Assembly: GCA_030550095.1 (NCBI GenBank)
Contig: JAUQQA010000026.1
Span: 1-35,031, forward strand
DNA from: Chloroflexota bacterium
GTDB taxonomy: Bacteria > Chloroflexota > Anaerolineae > J036 > Brachytrichaceae
Length of the DNA: 35,031 nucleotides
Direction of reading: 5' to 3'
Both the position numbers and the translations under genes were made by a program. Under the pieces are notes generated by a model. It was given only the letters and a program-made list of their open reading frames with translations. It did no database searches and was not told where the DNA came from. Below, one piece after another: positions 23,469 through 32,013 of the stretch; the first letter of the stretch is position 1; every line of letters starts with the position of its first letter.

Positions 23469-24533
23469 ATGTCAGAAACAAATGTGACCATCCGCGACGT
23501 CGCTCGGCGCGCTGGTGTCTCGGTGGCGACGGTCTCGCGCGTTGTCTCGGGCAAGGGGCACGTGCGCGAAGCGACGCGCGCGCGCGTAAATGCCGCCGTG
23601 CAAGAGCTGGGCTACCGCCCAAGCCGCATGGCGCGCAGCTTTCGCGCCCAGCGCAGCAACTTCGTGGGCTTGCTGATCTCCGACATCGAGAACCCCTTCC
23701 ACACGAGCCTCGCACGCGCCATCGAAGATCAGCTCTATGCGCGCGGCTACAGCTTGCTGCTCTGCAACACGGACGAGGTGCTCGAGCGCGAGCGCACCTA
23801 TCTTCAATTCCTTGCCGATGAGCGTGCCGCTGGCGTGATCTGCGCGCCTGCCTCAGAGAAGGAAACCTCGTTTCACCCTGTGCTTGCAGCGGGCATCCCA
23901 GTGGTGTGCGTGGATCGCGTTGCGTTGTGCACACCAGTGGACAGCGTGCGCGTGAACAATGTCGCCGCCATGCGCGCGCTGACACGACACCTGCTCAACC
24001 GTGGACATCGCCGCATCGGCTTCGTGGGCTTGGATACCGTGATCACCTCGGGGCGCGAGCGCTTCGAGGCATACGCGCAAACCTTGCGCAGCGTGGGGAT
24101 CGAGCCAGACATGAACATCATCCGCTTGGGCAAGGGGGTGGAAGCGTTTGGATTTCAGGCGACGCTCGCGCTCTTTGAGACGCCAACGCCGCCCACTGCC
24201 TTGATCACCGCCAACAACATGCTCACGCTCGGCGCGCTCAAGGCGCTCCAGAAGCTCGGCGCGCGTATCCCAGAGGACGTAGCGCTTGCGGCGTTCGACG
24301 TCACGCCTTGGCTCAGCCTGCTCACGCCGCGCTTCGTTGTGGCAGCGCAACCCATTCGCCAGATCGCAGAGATCGCCGTGCAAATGCTCATGGAGCGCCT
24401 TGGGGGCAACACCCAACCGCCGCGCGAGGTGCTCCTCGATGCCACGCTCATCACCGACGAAGCACTGCGCGCTTTCGGTGCAGAGGCCGAAACCGTGCCT
24501 CTCAACGCAACACTCAAGATCCAAAGGGGGTGA
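23469..24533 (+). CDS. LacI-family transcriptional regulator
   Basis: The protein has 354 residues. The N-terminal helix-turn-helix (about 7-30) is VTIRDVARRAGVSVATVSRVVSG, with the hinge ELGYRPSRMARSF. The rest is the periplasmic-binding-like sugar-sensing domain (about 62-340) with VGLLISDIENPFHTSLARAI and HLLNRGHRRIGFVGL. It should repress genes in the absence of a ligand sugar. The ABC importer genes following on the same strand are the likely targets, since an AANCGNTT site lies before the binding-protein gene and another in the regulator's own promoter. The sugar is not identifiable from sequence. Confidence 0.95.
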   Translation: MSETNVTIRDVARRAGVSVATVSRVVSGKGHVREATRARVNAAVQELGYRPSRMARSFRAQRSNFVGLLISDIENPFHTSLARAIEDQLYARGYSLLLCNTDEVLERERTYLQFLADERAAGVICAPASEKETSFHPVLAAGIPVVCVDRVALCTPVDSVRVNNVAAMRALTRHLLNRGHRRIGFVGLDTVITSGRERFEAYAQTLRSVGIEPDMNIIRLGKGVEAFGFQATLALFETPTPPTALITANNMLTLGALKALQKLGARIPEDVALAAFDVTPWLSLLTPRFVVAAQPIRQIAEIAVQMLMERLGGNTQPPREVLLDATLITDEALRAFGAEAETVPLNATLKIQRG

Positions 24534-24589
24534 GACGCCGCTTTCACGAGATGCGCTTCACAGTTGCGTGAACCTTTCGCCCAAAGCCA

Positions 24590-24605
24590 ACCCGGCTATC
24601 CGGGT
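24590..24605 (+). terminator. Small hairpin between the LacI gene and the ABC operon
   Basis: ACCCGG (24590-24595) and CCGGGT (24600-24605) pair perfectly around CTAT. No T-run follows directly. It may weakly terminate regulator mRNA or be a leader structure of the importer operon. Confidence 0.35.
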
Positions 24606-24617
24606 GTCTCGGTTGTT

Positions 24618-24625
24618 AAGCGTTT
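24618..24625. promoter_or_regulatory. LacI-family operator-like site before the ABC importer
   Basis: AAGCGTTT fits AANCGNTT and lies 35 nt before the binding-protein ATG. Together with two sites in the regulator's promoter, it suggests one regulator for the whole locus. Short sites like this also arise by chance. Confidence 0.45.
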
Positions 24626-24660
24626 TTCAACGCCCAAGCCAAAATTAGGAGGACCCAACG

Positions 24661-26250
24661 ATGAACCTAAAGAAAGCAACATCCCTACTTGCCTTCGCAG
24701 CTCTTCTGCTCGCTGCGTGCCAGCCAGCGCAGACGCCGACAGCAGCGCCACAACAGCCTGCTCAGCCCGCTCAGCCTGCTGCGCCGCAGGAGCAACCCAC
24801 GCAAGCCCCTGCTCCACAAGAGCAGCCCACGCAAGCCCCTGCTGAGGGGAAGCGCTTTGCGGGCATCACCATCAACGCCATCACCTTCTCCGGTCCGCAG
24901 ATCGCAGAGCCGATGCAGCGGCGCGGTAAGGAGTTCAGCGAGTTGACCGGCGCAACGGTCAACGTGGTGACGGTGCCCTTCGCGGACCTCTACCAGAAGA
25001 TCCTCAACGACTTTGCCACGGGCACCAACAGCTACGATGTGATCGTTTTCGCGCCGCAGTGGTTGGTGGACTATGTGGATTACCTCGAGGACCTCACTGA
25101 CCGCGTGAACGCGGACAAGGACTTGCAGTGGGACGACATCGCGCCGTTCTTCCGCGACTTCTCCTCGACCTACAACGGGCGCATCTACACCATCCCGCTG
25201 GATGGCGACTTCCAGATGGTGTATTACCGCACCGACATCGCCCAGCAGCTCGGCTTGAAGCCGCCGCAAACGTGGGAGGATTACATCGCCTTCGCCAAGG
25301 CGGTGAGCGAGGCGAAGCTCACCACGGAAGACGGTAAGCCCGTGTATGGCTCGTGCATTGCCAAGAAGAAGGCGGCGCAGTCATACTGGATGGTGGCCTC
25401 CTTCGCAGGCGCGTTCCTGCAGAGCCAGGGCACCAGCCAGGGCATCTTCTTCGACCTCGACACCTTCAAGCCGCTCTTCGGCGACAACGAAGGCTTCCGC
25501 CGCGCGCTTGAGCTGTACAAGGAGACCACGCAGTACGGTCCGCCAGATGAGATCAACCTTGACGTAGGCGACACGCGCGGCTTGTGGACGGCAGGGCAGT
25601 GTGCGCTCACGCTGGACTGGGGCGACATCGGCACGCTCGCCATCGAAGAGGGCAGCAAGGTGAAGGACAAGACCGGCGCAGTGATCCTGCCCGGCAGCCG
25701 CCAAGTGCTCGACCGCAAGACGGGCAAGCTGGTTGACTGCACGCCAGAGCTGTGCCCCTACATGATTGACGGCGTGAACCACGCGCCCTACGCCGCGTTC
25801 GGCGGCTGGTCTGGCGCGATCAACAAAGCCAGCAAGCCCGAGGTGAAGGACGCGGCCTTCGCGTATCTCTCCTACATGAACCAGCCCGCGCAGAGCAATG
25901 TGGACGTGACTATCGGCAAGACGGGCTTCAACCCTTACCGCATCTCCCAGTTCGAGAACCTCGACAACTGGATCAACGCGGGCATGAGCGAGCAGGCGGC
26001 GAAGGATTACCTCGGCGCCATCAAGGCCAGCCTCAACAGCCCGAACATGGTGCTTGACTTGCGCATCCCGCAGAACAACTACTACCAGGGCATCGTGCTC
26101 GACGGCGCGATCGCCAAGTATCTCGCGGGCGAGCAAGACCTCGACGCCACCGTGAAGGAGATCGAGCAGGGCTGGGAGGAGAAGACTGAAGAGCTGGGTC
26201 GTGAGGCGCAGCTCGCCGCCTACAAGGCGACGCTCGGCGTGCAGCGGTAA
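24661..26250 (+). CDS. Sugar ABC transporter substrate-binding lipoprotein
   Basis: The protein has 529 residues. A type II signal peptide ends in LLLAAC, with lipidated C20, after which a Pro/Gln/Ala-rich tether (about 21-60) contains two 10-residue repeats (QEQPTQAPAP). The mature domain is family 1 solute-binding (long MalE/UgpB-like) with FADLYQKILNDFATGTNSYD and an IAKKKAAQSYW stretch. It captures sugar outside the membrane for the two permeases downstream. A strong AGGAGG site lies 8 nt before ATG 24661. A perfect intrinsic terminator follows, so this gene should be expressed in excess over the permeases. Confidence 0.94.
   Translation: MNLKKATSLLAFAALLLAACQPAQTPTAAPQQPAQPAQPAAPQEQPTQAPAPQEQPTQAPAEGKRFAGITINAITFSGPQIAEPMQRRGKEFSELTGATVNVVTVPFADLYQKILNDFATGTNSYDVIVFAPQWLVDYVDYLEDLTDRVNADKDLQWDDIAPFFRDFSSTYNGRIYTIPLDGDFQMVYYRTDIAQQLGLKPPQTWEDYIAFAKAVSEAKLTTEDGKPVYGSCIAKKKAAQSYWMVASFAGAFLQSQGTSQGIFFDLDTFKPLFGDNEGFRRALELYKETTQYGPPDEINLDVGDTRGLWTAGQCALTLDWGDIGTLAIEEGSKVKDKTGAVILPGSRQVLDRKTGKLVDCTPELCPYMIDGVNHAPYAAFGGWSGAINKASKPEVKDAAFAYLSYMNQPAQSNVDVTIGKTGFNPYRISQFENLDNWINAGMSEQAAKDYLGAIKASLNSPNMVLDLRIPQNNYYQGIVLDGAIAKYLAGEQDLDATVKEIEQGWEEKTEELGREAQLAAYKATLGVQR
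24787..24843 (+). repeat. 30-nt tandem repeat coding for the lipoprotein tether
   Basis: Two near-identical copies start at 24787 and 24817 (period 30 nt), each encoding QEQPTQAPA-type residues. In frame, so likely to vary in length between strains. Confidence 0.8.
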
Positions 26251-26269
26251 AACGGCTGCATCGCGCTTG

Positions 26270-26305
26270 GGGTGCTGCGCGTGCCAAGCGCGCAGCACCC
26301 TTTTT
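26270..26305 (+). terminator. Intrinsic terminator between binding protein and permease genes
   Basis: A 12-bp perfect stem (26270-26281 with 26289-26300), a 7-nt loop and TTTTT (26301-26305) form a textbook Rho-independent terminator. It lies 20 nt after the binding-protein stop and 15 nt before the permease start, so partial read-through would set the expression ratio. Confidence 0.9.
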
Positions 26306-26319
26306 CACACACTTCGGCT

Positions 26320-27447
26320 ATGGCAACGGTAACCTCTCGCGTAGCGTTGAGCAGTGCGCGCAGCGCGCCGATTCGGCGTTCGCGCCTCGAGCGCGCAGCC
26401 CCCGCGCTTTTCATCCTGCCGGCAGTGTTGGTGGTGTTGTTCATCTCCATCTTCCCGCTGCTGATGTCGTTGTTCCTCTCGCTCTCGCGCGTGCGCTTCG
26501 CGGGCGGCGCGGTGCGCTTTGAGTTCGTGGGGCTGAATAACTATCGCAAGCTGCTGCTGGGCAGTGAGCAAAAGGTGCTCTTCGGCGTGCTCGACATGCC
26601 CTCGCCGCTTGGGTGGGTGTTGCTCGCGTTGGTGGCGTTTGGCTTGGCGTGGTGGATCGTCAAGGGCGCGCGGCGCGGCTTTCCGATTGGGCGCATCTTT
26701 GCCTCGGCGATTCTGGCTGGACTAGCGTGGCTCGTCGTCAGCACGTTGTTCTCGGAGAAAGGACGCCCCGGCACGCTGGTTGTGACGATGCTCTATGTGT
26801 TCGTGGGCATCGCGTTGCAGTACCTGATCGGGTTGGGGCTGGCGTTGCTTTGTGCGCAGCAATTGCCCGGGCGCACCTTCTTCCGCGTCGTCTTCCTGCT
26901 GCCGATGATGATCACGCCAGTGGGCGTGGGCTACTTGTTCCGCATGTTGGCGGACACCAACAAAGGCCCGCTCATGCCGCTTTGGGTAGCGCTGGGCTTG
27001 CAGGACTTTAGCTGGGCGAACAACGCCTGGGGCGCGCGCATCGCAGTGATGATCGGCGACCTGTGGCAGTGGACGCCGTTCATGTTCATCGTGTTGCTGG
27101 CAGCGCTCGAGGGGCAAGACGTTGAACCCATCGAAGCGGCGATCGTGGACGGCGCGAACAGTTGGCAAATCTTCCGCCATATCACCTTGCCCGCCATTTT
27201 GCCCGTGAGCGCGACGTTGATCCTCATCCGCATGATCGAGGCGTTCAAAATCATCGATCTGCCGAACATCCTCACCAACGGCGGCCCTGGCACGGCAACC
27301 GAAACGCTCACGCTCTACGCCTACCGCATCTGGCGCGCGCTGGACATTGGTGGCTCAGCAGCGATCGCGTACATTCTGTTGTTCTTGGTGACGTTTTTCG
27401 CAATGGTGTATGTGCGCGCGTTGCGCGCGCGGTTGGTCAACGCATGA
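26320..27447 (+). CDS. ABC sugar transporter permease (MalF/UgpA type)
   Basis: From ATG 26320 the protein has 375 residues. The N-terminal membrane segment is ALFILPAVLVVLFISIFPLLM. The permease core has the EAA loop AAIVDGANSWQIFRHITLP, which contacts the ATPase. Between the first helix and the core there is an extra stretch with two further hydrophobic segments (about 90-110 and 125-145), making it longer than the usual ~300 residues. It forms the pore with the second permease, whose ATG overlaps the stop. The ribosome site is weak and the intrinsic terminator lies just upstream. Confidence 0.94.
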   Translation: MATVTSRVALSSARSAPIRRSRLERAAPALFILPAVLVVLFISIFPLLMSLFLSLSRVRFAGGAVRFEFVGLNNYRKLLLGSEQKVLFGVLDMPSPLGWVLLALVAFGLAWWIVKGARRGFPIGRIFASAILAGLAWLVVSTLFSEKGRPGTLVVTMLYVFVGIALQYLIGLGLALLCAQQLPGRTFFRVVFLLPMMITPVGVGYLFRMLADTNKGPLMPLWVALGLQDFSWANNAWGARIAVMIGDLWQWTPFMFIVLLAALEGQDVEPIEAAIVDGANSWQIFRHITLPAILPVSATLILIRMIEAFKIIDLPNILTNGGPGTATETLTLYAYRIWRALDIGGSAAIAYILLFLVTFFAMVYVRALRARLVNA

Positions 27448-28472
27448 TGCGCGCATTCTTTCGCAGTTCCTCTCCCTTCCGCCCATCGCCGTTCAAGATG
27501 TTGGTCTCTTACTTCATCTTGGGCGCTTGGGCGCTGCTCATCCTCTTTCCGCTGTATTGGTTGTTCATCACTGCCTTCAAGCTGCCAGCAGCGGTGAACA
27601 ACGGGCCGTTTTACATCCCGTTTGTGGATTTCCAGCCCTCGCTGCATGCTTGGGAGTACGTGTTGGTGGAGATCGGGGTGGACACGCGGCGCATGTTCAT
27701 CAACACGGTCGTGGTTGCGCTGAGCAGCGCGACGTTGGCGTTGATCATCGGCTCAAGCGCTGCTTACGCGCTCACGCGGTTTCAGTTCCGCCCCAAGCTG
27801 GGCACGGTGTTTGTGTTCCTTGCGTGCGTGGCGCTGGCGGTGGTGCTCAGTGTGTTGAGGGTGCCGTGGCAGCTTGCCGTTGCAGTGGCGATTGCGCTGT
27901 TCATCGTGAGCCTGTTCACCATCACGCGGCGTTTCACGCGCACGCTGAACAACAACGACATTGCGTTCTGGTTGATCTCGCAGCGCATCATGCCGCCCGT
28001 GGCGGTGGTGATCCCGATCTACATCGTGTTCCAGCAGCTACGCCTGCTGGACACCTGGGCAGCGCTGATCATCACCTACGTCGCCACCAATCTGCCCATC
28101 GTGGTGTGGCTGATGCGCGATTACTTCATGAGCATCCCCTACGAATTGGAGGAGAGCGCGCAAATTGACGGCGCTTCGCGCTTTCGCATCTTTGCGCAAA
28201 TTGTGCTGCCGCTCGCAAAACCCGGCCTAGTGGCGACGTTCTTGTTTGTGTTGGTGTTTTGCTGGAACGAGTACTTGCTCTCGCTGTTCCTCACCAACGC
28301 CAACGCGCAGACCATGCCTCAGGCAGTCGTGGCGCAAAACGCTACGCGCGGACCGCAGTGGTGGTACATGTCGGTGCTGGTGCTGATCATGATCGTGCCC
28401 GTGATCGGCATGGCGATCGCGTTGGAGCGCTACATTGCGCGTGGTTTGCTGGTGGGCGCGATCAAGGGGTAG
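27444..28472 (+). CDS. ABC sugar transporter permease (MalG/UgpE type)
   Basis: From ATG 27444, overlapping the previous stop as ATGA, the protein has 342 residues. The open frame reaches further up, but MMRAFFRSSSPF followed by YFILGAWALLILFPLYWLF is the natural start. The EAA loop is ESAQIDGASRFRIFAQIVLP. An additional pair of hydrophobic segments near 115-150 lengthens the domain. It pairs with the first permease to import a sugar. No ABC ATPase gene follows; the next gene is convergent parB, 7 nt away, so an ATPase encoded elsewhere is presumably shared. Confidence 0.94.
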   Translation: MMRAFFRSSSPFRPSPFKMLVSYFILGAWALLILFPLYWLFITAFKLPAAVNNGPFYIPFVDFQPSLHAWEYVLVEIGVDTRRMFINTVVVALSSATLALIIGSSAAYALTRFQFRPKLGTVFVFLACVALAVVLSVLRVPWQLAVAVAIALFIVSLFTITRRFTRTLNNNDIAFWLISQRIMPPVAVVIPIYIVFQQLRLLDTWAALIITYVATNLPIVVWLMRDYFMSIPYELEESAQIDGASRFRIFAQIVLPLAKPGLVATFLFVLVFCWNEYLLSLFLTNANAQTMPQAVVAQNATRGPQWWYMSVLVLIMIVPVIGMAIALERYIARGLLVGAIKG

Positions 28473-28479
28473 GGGGCAA

Positions 28480-29370
28480 TTACGCGCTTTCGCCGACGAG
28501 GCGCTCGAAGAGCACTTGGAACTCCTCGTCGGAGTAGAACTCAATCACGATGCGCCCGCCTTTGCGGCTGCGCTGAAGCGAGACCTTCGTGCCGAGCGCC
28601 TCGCGCAGGCGATCTTCGTAAACGCGCGCCTCGTGCCAGCGCGCGGGGCGTTCTTGCTTTTTGGGGCGCGTGGTGCCGCTGGTCATGCGCCGCACGAGTT
28701 CCTCAGTTTGGCGCACGTTCAAGCCGCGCGCGCGGATCTCTTGTAGCACAGCGAGCTGCTCAGTGGCGGAGCTTAAGCCAAGCAGCGCGCGCGCGTGTCC
28801 TTCGGTGATCTCGCCCTGCATCAACGCTGCTTGCACCTGCCCTGGCAGCTTGAGCAGGCGGATGGCGTTGGCGATCGCGACGCGGCTCTTGCCCACGCGC
28901 TCAGCGACCATCTCCTGGGTCATGCCGAAGTCGCTGATGAGCTGCTGGTAGGCGTTCGCTTCTTCGAGCGGGCTGAGGTCGCTGCGTTGGATGTTCTCGA
29001 TGAGCGCCAGCTCCAGTTGCTCGCGCGAGCTAACTTCTTTGATGATCGCGGGGATGCGCTTGAGTCCAGCAAGTTGGGCTGCGCGCCAGCGCCGCTCGCC
29101 GGCGATCAGGGTGTATGGCGCGCCTTCCCCTTGCGTGCGCGTGACGATGATCGGCTGCAACACGCCGTGTTCGCGGATGCTGGCGGCAAGCTCTTCGAGG
29201 TTGAGCGCTTCTTGCCCGCGCGCCATGCGCGGCTGGCGCGGGTTGGCGCGGATCTCATCAATGGGCAGCTCCACCACGTCGCTGCTGCGTGGCTGCTCTG
29301 GGGTGTCTAGTGCCGTATCTTTGGGCAGCAGCGCATCGAGACCTCGTCCGAGTCCAGGTTTAGGTGCCAT
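28480..29370 (-). CDS. parB: Chromosome partitioning protein ParB
   Basis: From ATG 29370 the protein has 296 residues, with AGGAAGG 8 nt upstream. A TTG at 29388 is an alternative start. The N-terminus GLGRGLDALLP is the ParA-interaction motif. ParB box motifs follow: IDEIRANPRQPR, TLIAGERRWRAAQLAGL and the IPAIIK stretch. The helix-turn-helix is TQEMVAERVGKSRVAIANAI. The C-terminal dimer domain ends FEVLFERLVGE-like. ParB, a CTP-dependent clamp, loads at parS near the origin and drives segregation with ParA, whose stop lies 17 nt upstream of this start. I saw no confident parS site in the window. Confidence 0.96.
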   Translation of the reverse strand: MAPKPGLGRGLDALLPKDTALDTPEQPRSSDVVELPIDEIRANPRQPRMARGQEALNLEELAASIREHGVLQPIIVTRTQGEGAPYTLIAGERRWRAAQLAGLKRIPAIIKEVSSREQLELALIENIQRSDLSPLEEANAYQQLISDFGMTQEMVAERVGKSRVAIANAIRLLKLPGQVQAALMQGEITEGHARALLGLSSATEQLAVLQEIRARGLNVRQTEELVRRMTSGTTRPKKQERPARWHEARVYEDRLREALGTKVSLQRSRKGGRIVIEFYSDEEFQVLFERLVGESA

Positions 29371-29384
29371 CCTCTTTGCCTTCC

Positions 29385-30209
29385 TCAAGCCTGAGCATGC
29401 AAGTTCGGCGTCGCCTCAGCAGCAAAGCCGTTGGTTGCACTGAGCGCTTGGTCTTGTGCAAGCAGTTCTTCAGCGAGCGCTTTGTAGGCAAGCCCACCAG
29501 GTGAGTTTGGCGCGTAGGCGGCGATCGGTAAGCCGTGGCTCGGCGCTTCGCTGAGCCGGATGTTGCGCGGGATGCGTGTGCGAAACACCTTGTCGCCAAA
29601 GTGGCGCTCAACCTCGGCAACGACCTGCTGGGCGAGCGCTGTGCGGGGGTCATACATCGTCATCACCACGCCGCGCAGATCGAGCTTTGGGTTCAGCCGC
29701 TGGCGCACCAGTTGCACCGTGCGCATGAGCTGCGATAAGCCCTCGAGCGCGAGATACTCGCACTGCACCGGCACCAGCACGCCCGTCGCCGCAGTGAGTG
29801 CGTTCACTGTGAGCAAGCCAAGCGAGGGTGGGCAGTCAATGAGCACGTAGTCGTAGCGGCTCAGCTCAGGTTCGAGCGCTTGGCGCAAGCGGTGCTCTCG
29901 CGCCAGCTCTCCGACCAGCTCCACTTCAGCGCCTGCAAGCCCAGGCGAGGCGGGGATGAGGGCAAGGTTCATGTAAGCGTTGCGCAGCGTCGCGCGCGCA
30001 GCAGGGACGTGCCCCAGCAGCACCTCGTAGGAAGATGGGTTGACCTTGTTCTTGTCCAGGCCAACGCTGCTGCTGGCGTTGCATTGCGGATCGAGGTCAA
30101 CCAACAGCACACGTTGCCCAGCCAATGCTAAGAATGCGCCGAGATTCACGGCGGTCGTGGTTTTGCCCACGCCGCCTTTCTGGTTGGCGATGGCGTAAAT
30201 GCGCGTCAT
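29385..30209 (-). CDS. parA: Chromosome partitioning ATPase ParA (Soj)
   Basis: The protein has 274 residues. The deviant Walker A motif IANQKGGVGKTTTAVNLG lies at residues 7-24, Walker A' VDLDPQCNASS follows, and the Walker B-like YVLIDCPPSLGLLT is about mid-protein. It is a short chromosomal ParA, without an N-terminal DNA-binding domain. It binds nucleoid DNA in its ATP form and moves ParB-parS complexes. It is followed closely by parB and preceded by a PfkB-family kinase gene 35 nt upstream. A GAGGGG-type ribosome site stands just before the ATG. Confidence 0.97.
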   Translation of the reverse strand: MTRIYAIANQKGGVGKTTTAVNLGAFLALAGQRVLLVDLDPQCNASSSVGLDKNKVNPSSYEVLLGHVPAARATLRNAYMNLALIPASPGLAGAEVELVGELAREHRLRQALEPELSRYDYVLIDCPPSLGLLTVNALTAATGVLVPVQCEYLALEGLSQLMRTVQLVRQRLNPKLDLRGVVMTMYDPRTALAQQVVAEVERHFGDKVFRTRIPRNIRLSEAPSHGLPIAAYAPNSPGGLAYKALAEELLAQDQALSATNGFAAEATPNLHAQA

Positions 30210-30244
30210 GGTGTGCGAAGAGCACCCCTCGCGCAGTGATGCGC

Positions 30245-31102
30245 TTAGCAGGGATTAGGCAAGATTCTACTGCATTGAGCGATTTCCTCAGGGCGAGGCA
30301 ACCCTTCGCGATAAGGTCGCGTAACCGATTGTGCGGCAATGCAGTTGGCGAATGCGCAGGCTGCTTCGGGGGGGTTGCCGTTGGCGAGCGCCACGAAGAG
30401 CGCTGCGGCGAAAATGTCACCAGCGCCTGTGGGTTCCACCTCAACGACTTTCGGCGCGGGGATGTGAAAGGGGCGGCCGTTCAAGAAGAGCGTGCATCCC
30501 TCAGCGCCTTGTGTCACCACGAACACGCGCGCCATTGCTGCCCAGCGCAGCGCCTGCTGCCAATCGCCAGCTACGTCCTCAATGCTGATCACAGTGGCAT
30601 CGGCGCGCGCGAGCACAGCCTCGGCGTGCTCCCAAGCTTTCGCCCACACGCGCCCTGTTTCATCCCAGCGGCGCAACCACCCTTGCGGCGTGACGCCGAC
30701 AAACGCTTCAGCAGGCGCTTGCAGCGCAAGGGCAGGAGAGACCTCATCGCACACAGGCGCAAGGTGCAAAATGCGGCTGCGCCAGTGCTCGGGACGCAGC
30801 GCGTCGGGCGTGAGGCGAATGGGGCAAGGCTGTGTGTATTGCACGCGCCCGTGTGGGGTGTAGCGATTTTGGAAGCGCGTGGTTGTCGGCGCAGGGAGGA
30901 GCGTGACCTCCACCTCTGGGAAGATCGCTGCAAGGTCCAGGGTGGGCGCCCCTGCAGTGAGTACGCCCACGCGTGGCACAAGGCGACGCGCTGCAAGCGA
31001 GGCGTAGGTGACCGTGCCGCCGGCGGTGATGCGACCGTCCTCCCAGAGATCTTCAGTGACGTGGCCAATAGCGAGATAGTCGAAGAGCGCTTCAGTGTTC
31101 AC
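30245..31102 (-). CDS. PfkB/ribokinase-family carbohydrate kinase
   Basis: The protein has 285 residues, a little short for PfkB. An N-terminal glycine-rich segment LAIGHVTEDLWEDGRITAGG binds substrate. The C-terminal signature VEVEPTGAGDIFAAALFVAL contains the GAGD anion hole and catalytic aspartate. The middle is less conserved, with TVISIEDVAGDWQQAL and VFVVTQGAEGCTLF. It phosphorylates a sugar or nucleoside-like alcohol with ATP, and the substrate cannot be told. Its start codon overlaps the jag stop as ATGA, so it is coupled to the RNA-binding protein, an odd place for a sugar kinase. Confidence 0.92.
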   Translation of the reverse strand: MNTEALFDYLAIGHVTEDLWEDGRITAGGTVTYASLAARRLVPRVGVLTAGAPTLDLAAIFPEVEVTLLPAPTTTRFQNRYTPHGRVQYTQPCPIRLTPDALRPEHWRSRILHLAPVCDEVSPALALQAPAEAFVGVTPQGWLRRWDETGRVWAKAWEHAEAVLARADATVISIEDVAGDWQQALRWAAMARVFVVTQGAEGCTLFLNGRPFHIPAPKVVEVEPTGAGDIFAAALFVALANGNPPEAACAFANCIAAQSVTRPYREGLPRPEEIAQCSRILPNPC

Positions 31103-31974
31103 TGAGGTTGACCAGCGGCTCGAGGTTTGATCTGCACTTTGCGGGCTTCGCCTTCGCCGGTGCTTTCGGTGTACACGCGCGCATCGTCTCGCAGTGCCAG
31201 GTGGATGATGCGGCGCTCCAGCGCCGGCATTGGCTCAAGCACGATCATCTTGCCGGTGGCGGCGACGCGCTCTGCCAGGCGTTTTGCCATGGCGATGAGC
31301 TGCTTTTCTCGGCGGGCGCGGTAGCCGTTGAGGTCCACATTCACACGCAGACTGCTTTGAAGCTTGTGCGACCACAAGGTTTGCACAACCGCTTGCAGCG
31401 CGTTCAGCGCCTCGTAGCGATTTTGTGCGAACAGCGCCTCGCTGCGCCGATCAAGCGTGACATCTACCCAGAAGTAGGGCGCATCACCAGGATGCGAGGG
31501 GAGCACTGTGCGCGCGCTCAACCGGGCATGGCGGAAGCCCATGCGATGAAGCAGTTCGCGCGTGATCTCCAGTGCAAGCGTCTCGCCTTGGCGCAGAAAC
31601 TCGGCTGAGGGGCGCTCGGGCGCAGCCTCTGGGTGTACTGCCTCGGGTGTGGCAGGCGGGCTTGCTGGTGTACTTGTCTCTGCGCTTGGTGGTTCAGAAA
31701 GAACAGCGGGCGAGGGCGCTTGCGTCTCCTCGCTTTGCTCAAGTGCAGGACTTGCTGAGGGCGGGGGAGCGGGGGGTGCAGGGGGTTGCGCTGCTTCAAG
31801 TTCGGCGAATGGCGTGAGCCGAACGCGCGCTGGGCGGGCACCAAGCCCGAGCACGCCGCGACTCCCCTCATCGAGGACTTCGATGCGCACTTCAGCGCGC
31901 ATCAAGTTGAGCTGGCGCAGCCCTTGCTCGATAGCGCTCTCGACATCTGGAGCAGTGACTTCAATCGGCGGCAT
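31099..31974 (-). CDS. khpB: RNA-binding protein Jag/KhpB
   Basis: The protein has 291 residues. The N-terminal Jag domain (about 4-52) includes VEVTAPDVESAIEQGL-like sequence and GSRGVLGLGARPARV. A long Pro/Ser/Ala/Glu linker follows (about 60-125). Then come a KH-II domain (about 130-215) and a C-terminal R3H domain (about 220-290) with RREKQLIAMAKRLAERV and MPALERRIIHLALRDD. KhpB binds RNA with KhpA and affects cell elongation and division in Gram-positive bacteria. It stands 39 nt downstream of yidC, its usual place. An in-frame ATG 8 nt upstream of the used start is possible as an alternative. Confidence 0.94.
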   Translation of the reverse strand: MPPIEVTAPDVESAIEQGLRQLNLMRAEVRIEVLDEGSRGVLGLGARPARVRLTPFAELEAAQPPAPPAPPPSASPALEQSEETQAPSPAVLSEPPSAETSTPASPPATPEAVHPEAAPERPSAEFLRQGETLALEITRELLHRMGFRHARLSARTVLPSHPGDAPYFWVDVTLDRRSEALFAQNRYEALNALQAVVQTLWSHKLQSSLRVNVDLNGYRARREKQLIAMAKRLAERVAATGKMIVLEPMPALERRIIHLALRDDARVYTESTGEGEARKVQIKPRAAGQPQ

Positions 31975-32013
31975 GGCTCATGGGGGCGAAGACCTGAATC
32001 CCTTGTGTAGCTG

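Noticed and set aside
24787-24843. Tandem 30-nt repeats as a possible CRISPR start
   Set aside because: There are only two copies, in frame inside the lipoprotein gene. They code for a Pro/Gln-rich tether and have no spacers.
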